From assembly GCF_025642135.1 (NCBI RefSeq), contig NZ_CP106793.1, positions 2,401,001-2,465,000 of the forward strand: a DNA stretch of 64,000 bases, written 5' to 3'. This DNA is from Streptomyces cynarae (lineage in GTDB: Bacteria > Actinomycetota > Actinomycetes > Streptomycetales > Streptomycetaceae). Each line of letters begins with the position of its first letter. The first letter of the stretch is position 1. A model generated the notes under the pieces. That model had not been told where the DNA came from and did no database searches. It worked only from the letters and a program-made list of their open reading frames with translations. The position numbers were made by a program, and so were the translations under genes. Of the stretch, positions 12,889 to 20,302 are shown in pieces.

Positions 12889-13026
12889 ACCTTTGCCTCT
12901 CTGTGCTCATCCGTGACGATGAGTGCTCAGATGCCGGACGGGTGATGGTGGGGCCCGCGAGGCTCTGCGCGACGGTTTCGGGGGGACAGATCCGCACAGG
13001 GGGCGCCCCGAGAGGAGAGGCACCGT

Positions 13027-14208
13027 ATGGCCATCGCCTGCAGTCCCCCCGTGCCGGCGCCCGAGGACGCCGCCCGACCCAGGGAACGGGCGCGTGGCGC
13101 GTTGCTCGGTCTCGCCGTCGGGGACGCGCTGGGGGCGCCCGCCGAGAACCTGAAGCCGTCCGAGATCCGGGCCCGCTGGGGCCGCATCACGGGGTTCGTC
13201 ACCGAGCAGCCGTGCGGCACGGACGACACCGAGTACGCCATCTTCTCGGGGCTGCTGCTGGCCCGGCACGGCTCGGCGCTCACCGTGGCGCATGTGGAGG
13301 CGGCCTGGCACGAGTGGATCGCGGACCGGGACGAGGGGCCGTTCCGGGGGGCGGGCTTCAGCGAGCGCGGGACGCTGGAGAACCTGCGCCGGGGCCTTTC
13401 CGCCCCCGTCTCCGCGCAGCACCGGCACGCCTGGAGCGACGGGCTCGCCATGCGTGCGGCGCCCTTCGGGGTGTTCGCCGCGGGCCGCCCGGCCGAGGCG
13501 GCGCGGCTGGTGGCGATCGACGGCTCGGTGAGCCATGAGGGCGAGGGCATCCACGGCGGCCGGGCGGTCGCGGCCGGCGTCGCGGCGGCGATGACCGGAG
13601 CGTCGACGAGCGCCGTGGTGGCCTCGGCCCTCGCGGCCGTCCCCGAGGACTCGTGGACGGCCCGCTCGCTGCGCCGCGCGGTCGCCGTGGCCCACCGGGG
13701 CGCCCGCGCGGTCCGCTCCGCCGTGGCGATCGACGGCTACCCCTGGACGGACCTCGCGCCAGAGGCGGTCGCCCTGGCGTTCGGCGCGTACGTGGCGGCA
13801 GGCGGCGACTTCCGGGAGTCGGTGCTCGCCGCGGTCAACATGGGCCGCGACGCCGACACCACGGCGGCGGTCGCGGGCGCCCTGGCGGGCGCGTCCCGCG
13901 GGATCGCGGCGATCCCTCGGGAGTGGGCGGCGGCGATCGGCCCGGCACGAGGCCGCTGCCTGCCGTCCGTGCAGGGGCACCACGTCCTGGACGTGGCCGA
14001 TCTGCTGACGCCGGGGGACGGGGGAAGTGGGCCGCGGGGGTCCGCGGGCGGAGGGCCGCCGGGGTCCGCGGGGGAGAGCCGCCGGGTTCCGCGAGGAGAG
14101 GGTCGCTCAGTCCCGCGGGGCCGGGGGCGCGGGGGTCCCGGAGACGGGGCTGGGCGTGCGGGGCGACGGAGCCGTGCGGCTCGACGGCCAAGGAGCCGAA
14201 CCCCGTGA
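13027..14208 (+). CDS. ADP-ribosylglycohydrolase family protein 1
   Basis: A 393-aa protein of the DraG/ARH fold, starting ATG 13027 after GAGAGGAGAGG. Metal-binding motifs are intact: GTDDTEY (Thr65-Asp66-Asp67-Thr68) and NMGRDADTTAAVAGALAGA (Asp275, Asp277, Thr278). The family hydrolyses N- or O-glycosidic ADP-ribosyl bonds or related nucleoside-like substrates with two Mg ions. The domain ends near residue 332. The last 60 residues are Gly/Arg/Pro-rich and unrelated to the fold, and the stop falls inside the first copy of a 48-bp tandem repeat. It is the first of four divergent paralogues in one unit. The substrate is unknown. Confidence 0.88.
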   Translation: MAIACSPPVPAPEDAARPRERARGALLGLAVGDALGAPAENLKPSEIRARWGRITGFVTEQPCGTDDTEYAIFSGLLLARHGSALTVAHVEAAWHEWIADRDEGPFRGAGFSERGTLENLRRGLSAPVSAQHRHAWSDGLAMRAAPFGVFAAGRPAEAARLVAIDGSVSHEGEGIHGGRAVAAGVAAAMTGASTSAVVASALAAVPEDSWTARSLRRAVAVAHRGARAVRSAVAIDGYPWTDLAPEAVALAFGAYVAAGGDFRESVLAAVNMGRDADTTAAVAGALAGASRGIAAIPREWAAAIGPARGRCLPSVQGHHVLDVADLLTPGDGGSGPRGSAGGGPPGSAGESRRVPRGEGRSVPRGRGRGGPGDGAGRAGRRSRAARRPRSRTP

Positions 14209-14390
14209 CGGCCAGGGATGCGTGCGGCTCGACGGCCAAGGAGCCGAACCCCGTGACGGCCAGGGATGCGTGCGGCTCGACGGCCAAGGAGCCGAACCCC
14301 GTGACGGCCAGGGATGCGTACGGCTCGACGGCCAAGGAGCCGAACCCCGTGACGGCCAGGGAGCCGAACCCCGTGACGGCGAGGAAGACG
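14174..14390. repeat. 48-bp tandem repeat, four copies plus a partial
   Basis: Units begin at 14174, 14222, 14270 and 14318, starting GTGCGGCTCGACGGCCAAGG and ending CCAGGGATGC. They are nearly identical; the fourth has GTACGG at its start and is followed by a truncated copy. The period is a multiple of three, so any open frame would encode a 16-residue repeat. The array spans the 3' end of ADP-ribosylglycohydrolase gene 1 and the gap before gene 2. Confidence 0.95.
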
Positions 14391-14451
14391 TGCTGCGTGA
14401 CGTACGTACGCCACTCGGTGCGGTGCCGTACGACCAGGCGCAGGTGGAGCC

Positions 14452-15573
14452 GTGAGCGGGCCTCGGCGGATCGAGGGTCTGCTGCTCGGGCTCGCCGTCG
14501 GTGATGCCGCCGGGTGGCCCGCCGCCCGGCACCGGGCCGCACGGATGCCCGAGTGGACCCGGCGGCTGACCCGGGAACTCGACACCTTCGCCGAGGAGAA
14601 CGCGACCACCACCCTGCCGGTGCCGATCGCCCTCAACCAGTCGCCGCAGCCGTTGCGGCTCGGGCCGTCGGACGACGCGGAGTGGGCGGCGTTCACGGCC
14701 GAGGCCCTGCTGCGCGCCGAGGATGCCGACGCGCTCGGCGGCCTCGACCGGCAGCGCGGACTACGAGCCGCCCTCGACCGGAGTTGGAACGCCCTCGCCA
14801 CGGAGGTCGCCGCCGCGGCCGACCACGCCCCCGGGGCCGAGACGGCCCTCATGCCGTTGCGCGCCCGGATCTCCGTCCGGGCGGGCCTCGGCAACCTCGC
14901 CACCGGGCTGCGCCCGCCCGCCACCGGTCACGACAACCCGCACTACTTCGACGACGCTGCCTGCGTACGGGCCTGCGTGCTCGCCATGGCCCACCCGGGC
15001 GAGCCCTCAGTCGCCGCCGAGCTCGCCGAGTTCGACGCCCGCTACACCCAGGACGGCGACGGGGTGCACGGCGCCCGCGCCATGGCCGCGGCCCTCTCGC
15101 TCGCCCTGTCCGGGGAGGCGCTCGACAACTGCGTGAGGGCCGCGCTGGCCGAACTCCCCGAGTCCACCGAGATCGGCCGCAACGCCCGGCACGCCCTGAA
15201 ACTGGCCCACGACGGCGAGGGGGCCTTCCGTGTCGTCCCCCTGCTGGAACATCAGATCGTCGACCACGTCTACAGCTACGGCGTCGCGGCCGCGGAGACC
15301 GTCCCGGTCGCCCTCGCCCTCGCGACAGCGGCCCAGGGGCGCATCGCGGAGGCGGTGCCCGCCGCCGCCTGCCTCTCGCGGGTGGCCGACTCCGCCCCGG
15401 CCCTCGCGGGCGCACTCACGGGAGCCCTCGGTGGCGGCGCGGCGATCCCGTCCTCGTGGCGCGACGCCTGCCGCACCCTCGCGGGCTGTGCACTGCCCCA
15501 CCTGACCGGCACGGACCTCGTACACCTCGCCGAACTCCTGGAGACGACGGAACTGGCCGCTGCCGGTGGATGA
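14452..15573 (+). CDS. ADP-ribosylglycohydrolase family protein 2, with degenerate metal site
   Basis: A 373-aa protein with GTG start at 14452 behind GGTGGAG. The N-terminal IEGLLLGLAVGDAAGWP is the family hallmark. The first metal motif is SDDAEW (Ser73-Asp74-Asp75), a variant of TDDT. The second motif, normally GRDxDT, is reduced to RVADSAPALAGALTGA (Asp313 only), so one aspartate and the threonine are missing. It may be catalytically weak, or a regulatory or structural partner of its neighbours. It overlaps the next gene's possible GTG start and is part of the coupled paralogue array. Its own substrate is unknown. Confidence 0.85.
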   Translation: MSGPRRIEGLLLGLAVGDAAGWPAARHRAARMPEWTRRLTRELDTFAEENATTTLPVPIALNQSPQPLRLGPSDDAEWAAFTAEALLRAEDADALGGLDRQRGLRAALDRSWNALATEVAAAADHAPGAETALMPLRARISVRAGLGNLATGLRPPATGHDNPHYFDDAACVRACVLAMAHPGEPSVAAELAEFDARYTQDGDGVHGARAMAAALSLALSGEALDNCVRAALAELPESTEIGRNARHALKLAHDGEGAFRVVPLLEHQIVDHVYSYGVAAAETVPVALALATAAQGRIAEAVPAAACLSRVADSAPALAGALTGALGGGAAIPSSWRDACRTLAGCALPHLTGTDLVHLAELLETTELAAAGG

Positions 15574-15580
15574 TTCGGGC

Positions 15581-16735
15581 ATGACGCCCACTCCTGACGA
15601 GTCGGTCCCTCTGGACGAACGCATCACCGGCGCCCTGGTCGGCGCAGCCGTCGGCGACGCCCTCGGCGGTCCCGTCGAGGGCCACTCCCCCGAGCAGATC
15701 GTCGAACGGCACGGCGGCCGGGTGCACGGGATCGTCGGACCCTGGCACGGCGACGCCTGGCGCACGGCCCGCCCCGTCGCCCCGTTCCACAAGGGCGACG
15801 GCCACGTCACCGACGACACGTTGATGACGCACGCGCTGGTACGGGTGTACGCGGCCGTCCGCGACCACCTCGACGCGTACGCGATCGCCGAGCACCTGGT
15901 CCCGGACCTGATGTCGAACCCGCGCTGGATCCCGGAGCTGGAGGCGGAGGCACTCCCGCTGCACCGCGTCTTCCTGGCCGAGAAGTGGCTCGTGACACGG
16001 CTTCACTACGCCCATGCGGACCCGCGGGAGGCGGGCGTCGGCAACATCGTCAACTGCGGTGCCGCGATGTACATGGCGCCGGTCGGCCTGGTCAACGCGG
16101 CCAACCCCGAGGGCGCGTACGCCGAGGCCCTGGACCTGGCGGGCGCGCACCAGTCCTCGTACGGCAGGGAGGCGGCCGGGGTGCTCGCGGCGGCGGTGGC
16201 GGCGGCCTGCACGCCGGGCGCGACACCGGACTCGGTCGTGGCGGCGTGCCTGTCGCTGGCGAGGGACGGGACGCGCGCCGCGATCGAGACGGTCTGCGAC
16301 GCCGCCTCCCGCTACTCGGACTTCGAGTCGGCGCTCCGTCCGCTGCGGGAGGCGGTGGCGCCGTACGACACCGTAGGCCCCGACTACCGTGCCCCGTCCC
16401 TGGGCGCCCGCCGACCGTCCCGGCTGCACGCGATCGAGGAACTCCCGGTGGCGCTCGGCATGGTGGTCGTGGCCCGCGGCGACTACCGGCACGCGGTGCT
16501 CGGTTCGGTGAACTACGGCCGGGACTGCGACTCCATCGCCACGATGGCGGGCGCGATCACGGGCGCGCTGGGCTCACAGGTCCCGTCCGACTGGGCGAAG
16601 GCGGTCGCGGAGGCGAGCCGCCTCGACCTGCACGCCCCGGCCCTGACGCTCACGGAGGTCACCCGGGAGATCTTCGCCCGGGACGTGCGCCGCCGCCGGT
16701 CCCACGAGGCGGCCTTCGCCGCGCTGGGGGGCTGA
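15581..16735 (+). CDS. ADP-ribosylglycohydrolase family protein 3
   Basis: A 384-aa family member with intact motifs: ITGALVGAAVGDALGGPVEG at the N-terminus, HVTDDTLM (first metal site), and NYGRDCDSIATMAGAITGA (second). It appears capable of glycohydrolase catalysis. ATG 15581 has GGTGGA 10 nt upstream; a GTG at 15566 would overlap the preceding stop by 8 nt and is an alternative. The domain carries a central insertion relative to protein 1 (about residues 100-175, including GNIVNCGAAMYMAPVGLVNA), closer to the large-substrate subgroup. It is followed after one base by protein 4. The substrate cannot be read from the sequence. Confidence 0.9.
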   Translation: MTPTPDESVPLDERITGALVGAAVGDALGGPVEGHSPEQIVERHGGRVHGIVGPWHGDAWRTARPVAPFHKGDGHVTDDTLMTHALVRVYAAVRDHLDAYAIAEHLVPDLMSNPRWIPELEAEALPLHRVFLAEKWLVTRLHYAHADPREAGVGNIVNCGAAMYMAPVGLVNAANPEGAYAEALDLAGAHQSSYGREAAGVLAAAVAAACTPGATPDSVVAACLSLARDGTRAAIETVCDAASRYSDFESALRPLREAVAPYDTVGPDYRAPSLGARRPSRLHAIEELPVALGMVVVARGDYRHAVLGSVNYGRDCDSIATMAGAITGALGSQVPSDWAKAVAEASRLDLHAPALTLTEVTREIFARDVRRRRSHEAAFAALGG

Positions 16736-16736
16736 G

Positions 16737-18224
16737 GTGCTCCGACTGACCTGGGTCCAGCCGGAGGACCTCCTCGGCCATGAACTCCGCCAGGCGGAGC
16801 AGGACGGCCGGGAGCCGTCGGCGATCGCGGCGAGGTGGAGGGCGGCGGGCGGCCCACCGGCACCCTTGACCGCCGGCGCGTCACCGGTACCGGCGTCCCC
16901 GTACCTGCGCCTGCTCGCAAAGGACTTGCTGGACGAACTGGCCGACCTGCCGAGCAGCTTGGCGGAACACGAGCCGACGAACCTGGCCCGGATCAGGGCG
17001 CTGTGCCGGAGCTGGCCGGCTGAAACTGCGGGCAGTCGTGCCGCTGGGGCGGTGGGGGTACCCCCTGCTCGAGCGAAGTCGAGAGCTTGGGGGAGGGTGG
17101 GCGCTGGGGGCACCCCCTCTGGGGGAGTCACCCCGCAAGCGCGGGCAAGCGAACACCCCCGGGCAACCCCCACCGAAGCGCACCTCGAAGCCGCCTGGCT
17201 GGGCAGAGCCGCCGGCTGCCTCCTCGGCAAACCGGTCGAAAAGCTCCCCCTGGACGGCATCCGCCGACTCGCCGGAGCCACCGGCAACTGGCCGTTGCAC
17301 ACCTGGTTCACGGGCCGCGGGCTACCCGCGGACCTGGCCGAGCAGTACCCGTGGAACCGTCGCTCCGCAAAGAACTCCCTCGCCGAGAACATCGACGGCA
17401 TGCCCGAGGACGACGACCTCAACTACCCCCTGCTGAACCTGCTGTTGCTCGGCCGCCACGGCAAGCACTTCACCACCGCCGACGTCGCCCGGCTCTGGCT
17501 CGACGAACTCCCCGCCGCCCGCACCTTCACCGCCGAACGCGTCGCCTACCGCAACCTCCTCTGCGGCATCGAACCCCCACGCACCGCCCGCCACCGCAAC
17601 CCCTTCCGCGAATGGATCGGCGCCCTCATCCGTGCCGACGTGCACGGCTGGACCAACCCCGGCGACCCGGCCGCCGCGGCCGAACAGGCCCACCGCGACG
17701 CCACCCTCACCCACACCGGGAACGGCGTCTACGCGGCGATGTTCACCTCGGCCGCCATCGCCGAGGCGGCCACCGGCGCCCACGACGTCCACCACTGCCT
17801 GCGCACCGGTCTCACCGTCGTCCCGCCCGCCTCCCGTCTCGCCCGCGCGGTCCGCCACGCGATCGGACTGGCCGAATCCACGCCCGACTTCGACGTGGTG
17901 GTCGACGAACTGCACGCCGCCCACCGCGGCTACCACTGGGTCCACGCCATCCCCAACACCGCCCTGATCGCCGCCGCCCTCACCCACGCCGACGGCGAGT
18001 TCACCGGATCCGTCTGCCGTGCGGTGTCCGGGGGGTGGGACACCGATTCGAACGGCGCGACGGCCGGCAGCATCGCCGGACTGCTGGCCGGGCACCCCGC
18101 CGCGCTCCCCGACCGCTGGACCACTCCCCTCAAGAACCGGCTCGCCACGTCCGTCGGCGACTTCAACGGCATCGGCTTCGACGCGCTCGCCCACCTCACC
18201 CACCGGGAGGCCCACCGCTCATGA
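16737..18224 (+). CDS. ADP-ribosylglycohydrolase family protein 4, with N-terminal extension
   Basis: A 495-aa protein from GTG 16737, one base past the previous stop. Residues 1-97 form an extra helical N-terminal region. A low-complexity linker (about 98-145) is encoded partly by palindromic repeat DNA. The catalytic domain begins at EAHLEAAWLGRAAGCLLGKP. Metal motifs are MPEDDDLNY and GGWDTDSNGATAGSIAGLLAG, so the second is canonical and the first is a variant. Its stop overlaps the CoA-transferase ATG (ATGA), which implies translational coupling. The coupling to CoA-metabolism genes hints at a small-molecule N-glycoside substrate, but this is inference. Confidence 0.88.
   Translation: MLRLTWVQPEDLLGHELRQAEQDGREPSAIAARWRAAGGPPAPLTAGASPVPASPYLRLLAKDLLDELADLPSSLAEHEPTNLARIRALCRSWPAETAGSRAAGAVGVPPARAKSRAWGRVGAGGTPSGGVTPQARASEHPRATPTEAHLEAAWLGRAAGCLLGKPVEKLPLDGIRRLAGATGNWPLHTWFTGRGLPADLAEQYPWNRRSAKNSLAENIDGMPEDDDLNYPLLNLLLLGRHGKHFTTADVARLWLDELPAARTFTAERVAYRNLLCGIEPPRTARHRNPFREWIGALIRADVHGWTNPGDPAAAAEQAHRDATLTHTGNGVYAAMFTSAAIAEAATGAHDVHHCLRTGLTVVPPASRLARAVRHAIGLAESTPDFDVVVDELHAAHRGYHWVHAIPNTALIAAALTHADGEFTGSVCRAVSGGWDTDSNGATAGSIAGLLAGHPAALPDRWTTPLKNRLATSVGDFNGIGFDALAHLTHREAHRS
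17051..17127. repeat. Streptomyces-type palindromic repeat inside a coding region
   Basis: Two GC hairpin units in tandem. The first, from 17051, runs GGGGGTACCCCCTGCTCGAG, then GCGAAGTCGAGAGCTTGGGGG. The second is a CTGGGGGCACCCCCTCTGGG core. The GCTCGAGCGAAG...GAGAGCTTGGGGGAG unit is, as I recall, a dispersed intergenic repeat in Streptomyces genomes. Here it lies inside ADP-ribosylglycohydrolase gene 4 and keeps the frame open, encoding a linker. Confidence 0.75.
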
Positions 18225-19411
18225 CCGCACCCCTCGCCGGCCTCCGCGTGCTCGACCTCGCGACCCTCTTCGCCGGCCCCCTCGCCGCCACTCTGCTCGG
18301 TGACTTCGGCGCCGAGGTCATCAAGGTCGAGCACCCGGCCCGTCCCGACCCCTCCCGCGGCCACGGCCCGACGAAGCACGGCGTAGGGCTGTGGTGGAAA
18401 CTGCTGGGCCGCAACAAGCGCACGATGACACTCGACCTGTCCAAGCCCGGTGGCCGTACGACACTGCTGCGGCTCGCCGAGACCGCCGACGTGATCGTCG
18501 AGAACTTCCGCCCGGGCACCCTGGAGAAGTGGGCCCTGGGCTGGGACGAGCTGTCCGCCGCGAACTCCCGTCTCGTGCTCGCCCGGGTGACCGCGTTCGG
18601 CCAGTTCGGCCCGTACGCGCACCGCCCCGGCTTCGGCACGCTCGCGGAGGCCATGAGCGGGTTCGCGGCGATCACCGGGGAGCCGGACGGGCCGCCGACG
18701 CTCCCGCCGTTCGGGCTGGCCGACTCGATCGCGGCCCTGGCGACGGCGTACGCGGTGATGACCGCGCTGGCGGCCCGCGATCGCACCGGGACGGGCCAGG
18801 TGGTGGACATGGCGATCATCGAACCGATCCTCACCGTCCTCGGCCCGCAGCCGATCTGGTACGACCAGCTGGCCCACGTCCAGGGGCGCACCGGCAACCG
18901 CTCCCAGAACAACGCCCCGCGCAACACCTACCGCACCGCGGACGGCGGCTGGGTCGCCGTCTCGGCCTCCGCCACGTCCGTCGCCGAGCGGTTGATGCGC
19001 CTGGTCGGCCGCCCCGAGCTGATCGACGAGCCGTGGTTCGCGACGGGTGAGGAGCGGGCCCGGCACGCGGACGTGCTCGACGACGCCGTCGGCGGGTGGA
19101 TCGCCGGCCGCACCCGCGCGGAGGTGCTGAAGGCGTTCGAGGACGCGGAGGCGGCGGTGGCGCCGGTGCAGGACGTGCGGGAGGTGATGACCGACCCGCA
19201 GTACGCGGCGCTGGGCACGATCACCACGATCCCGGACGACCCGGAGCTGGGCCGGCTGCGGATGCAGAACGTCCTGTTCCGCCTCTCCGCCACGCCCGGC
19301 GCGATCCGCTGGGCCGGCCGTCCGCACGGCGCGGACACGCGGGCGGTCCTGAGCGAACTGGGCATGACGGCTCCCGAGATCGCCGCGCTCGAGGCGGAGG
19401 GTGCGCTATGA
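18221..19411 (+). CDS. CaiB/BaiF-type CoA-transferase (family III)
   Basis: A 396-aa cytoplasmic CoA-transferase. The N-terminus LAGLRVLDLATLFAGPLAATL followed by LGDFGAEVIKVEHP is the family signature. Further motifs are LGRNKRTMTLDL, VIVENFRPGTLEKWALG, GFGTLAEAMSGFAAITGEPD and GTGQVVDMAIIEP. The family moves CoA between carboxylic acids. ATG 18221 overlaps the preceding stop by 4 nt, and its own stop overlaps the CitE-like gene by 4 nt. A likely role is activating an acid that the CitE-like lyase then cleaves or forms. The acid is unknown, and the link to the four upstream glycohydrolase-like genes is inferred from coupling only. Confidence 0.9.
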   Translation: MTAPLAGLRVLDLATLFAGPLAATLLGDFGAEVIKVEHPARPDPSRGHGPTKHGVGLWWKLLGRNKRTMTLDLSKPGGRTTLLRLAETADVIVENFRPGTLEKWALGWDELSAANSRLVLARVTAFGQFGPYAHRPGFGTLAEAMSGFAAITGEPDGPPTLPPFGLADSIAALATAYAVMTALAARDRTGTGQVVDMAIIEPILTVLGPQPIWYDQLAHVQGRTGNRSQNNAPRNTYRTADGGWVAVSASATSVAERLMRLVGRPELIDEPWFATGEERARHADVLDDAVGGWIAGRTRAEVLKAFEDAEAAVAPVQDVREVMTDPQYAALGTITTIPDDPELGRLRMQNVLFRLSATPGAIRWAGRPHGADTRAVLSELGMTAPEIAALEAEGAL

Positions 19412-20235
19412 CCCCCCTCACCCTGCTGTACGCGCCCGGGGACCGCCCGGAGGTGGTGGGCAAGGCGCTCACCTCCGGGGCGGACGTGGTGCTGGTCGAC
19501 CTGGAGGACGCGGTCTCCCCGGACCGCAAGGCGTACGCGCGGGCGGCGACGGCGGAACGGCTCGCGCAGCGCCCGCCGGTGCCGGTCCATGTCCGGGTGA
19601 ACGCGCTGGACAGCCCCTGGGGCGAGGCGGACCTCACGGCGCTCAGGGCGCTCGTGGGTCTCACGGGGCTGCGCCTGCCGAAGGTGACGTCGCCCTCGGA
19701 CGTCGTCCGTGTCGCGCGACGTGCCGTACGGGCGGACGGCACGGTCGTTCCCCTCCACGCCCTTCTGGAGACGGCCCTGGGGGTGGAGCGCGCGTTCGCG
19801 ATCGCGTCGGCGCATCCGGCCGTGCGGGGCATCGCGCTGGGCGAGTCGGACCTCCGGGCCGACCTGGGCGTACGGGAGGACGCGGGGCTCGACTGGTCGC
19901 GGGCGCGGGTGGTGGTGGCGGCCCGGGCTGCCGCGCTGCCGCCACCGGCCCAGTCGATCTACCCGGACACACGGGACCTGGAGGGCCTGGCGGCGTCCTG
20001 TGCGCACGGCCGCAGCCTGGGCTTCCTGGGCCGGGCGGCGATCCATCCCCGTCAGCTCCCGGTCATCGAACGCGCCTACGCACCGACCCCGGAGGAGATC
20101 ACGCGAGCGGAGGAAACCCTCAAGGCCGCCGCCCTGGACCAGGGCGCCCAGGCCCTCCCCGACGGCCGCTTCATCGACACGGCGGTGGTGAGAGAGGCGT
20201 ACAGAACCCTGTCGTTGGCCCGCCGAAGGCGTTGA
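19408..20235 (+). CDS. CitE-like CoA-ester lyase (HpcH/HpaI aldolase family)
   Basis: A 275-aa TIM-barrel lyase resembling the citrate lyase beta subunit. Characteristic motifs: LLYAPGDRPEVVGKAL, DVVLVDLEDAV (metal-site acidic residues), RVNALDSPW, LLETALGV, ALGESDLRADLG and AAIHPRQL. Stand-alone CitE-like proteins cleave or condense malyl-, citramalyl- or methylmalyl-type CoA thioesters with Mg. No alpha or gamma citrate-lyase subunits are present. The gene is coupled to the CoA-transferase (ATGA overlap) and is last in a unit starting at 13027, closed by a perfect terminator 14 nt downstream. Which CoA ester it acts on is not evident. Confidence 0.9.
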   Translation: MTPLTLLYAPGDRPEVVGKALTSGADVVLVDLEDAVSPDRKAYARAATAERLAQRPPVPVHVRVNALDSPWGEADLTALRALVGLTGLRLPKVTSPSDVVRVARRAVRADGTVVPLHALLETALGVERAFAIASAHPAVRGIALGESDLRADLGVREDAGLDWSRARVVVAARAAALPPPAQSIYPDTRDLEGLAASCAHGRSLGFLGRAAIHPRQLPVIERAYAPTPEEITRAEETLKAAALDQGAQALPDGRFIDTAVVREAYRTLSLARRRR

Positions 20236-20248
20236 GGACCGCACACGC

Positions 20249-20286
20249 GCCGGGGGCGCCGTATCCAGCGATACGGCGCCCCCGGC
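20249..20286. terminator. Perfect 16-bp bidirectional terminator
   Basis: GCCGGGGGCGCCGTAT (20249-20264) and ATACGGCGCCCCCGGC (20271-20286) pair perfectly around a CCAGCG loop. It sits between the convergent CitE-like gene and lgt and probably stops transcription from both sides. Confidence 0.9.
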
Positions 20287-20302
20287 AACGCAGGAACGTC
20301 CC

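Noticed and set aside
13835..14542. A minus-strand frame across the tandem repeat encoding 16-residue repeats (SLAVTGFGSLAVEPHA)
   Set aside because: It overlaps the coding ends of two plus-strand genes, has no ribosome site, and its GC3 pattern is expected for the complement of repeat DNA.
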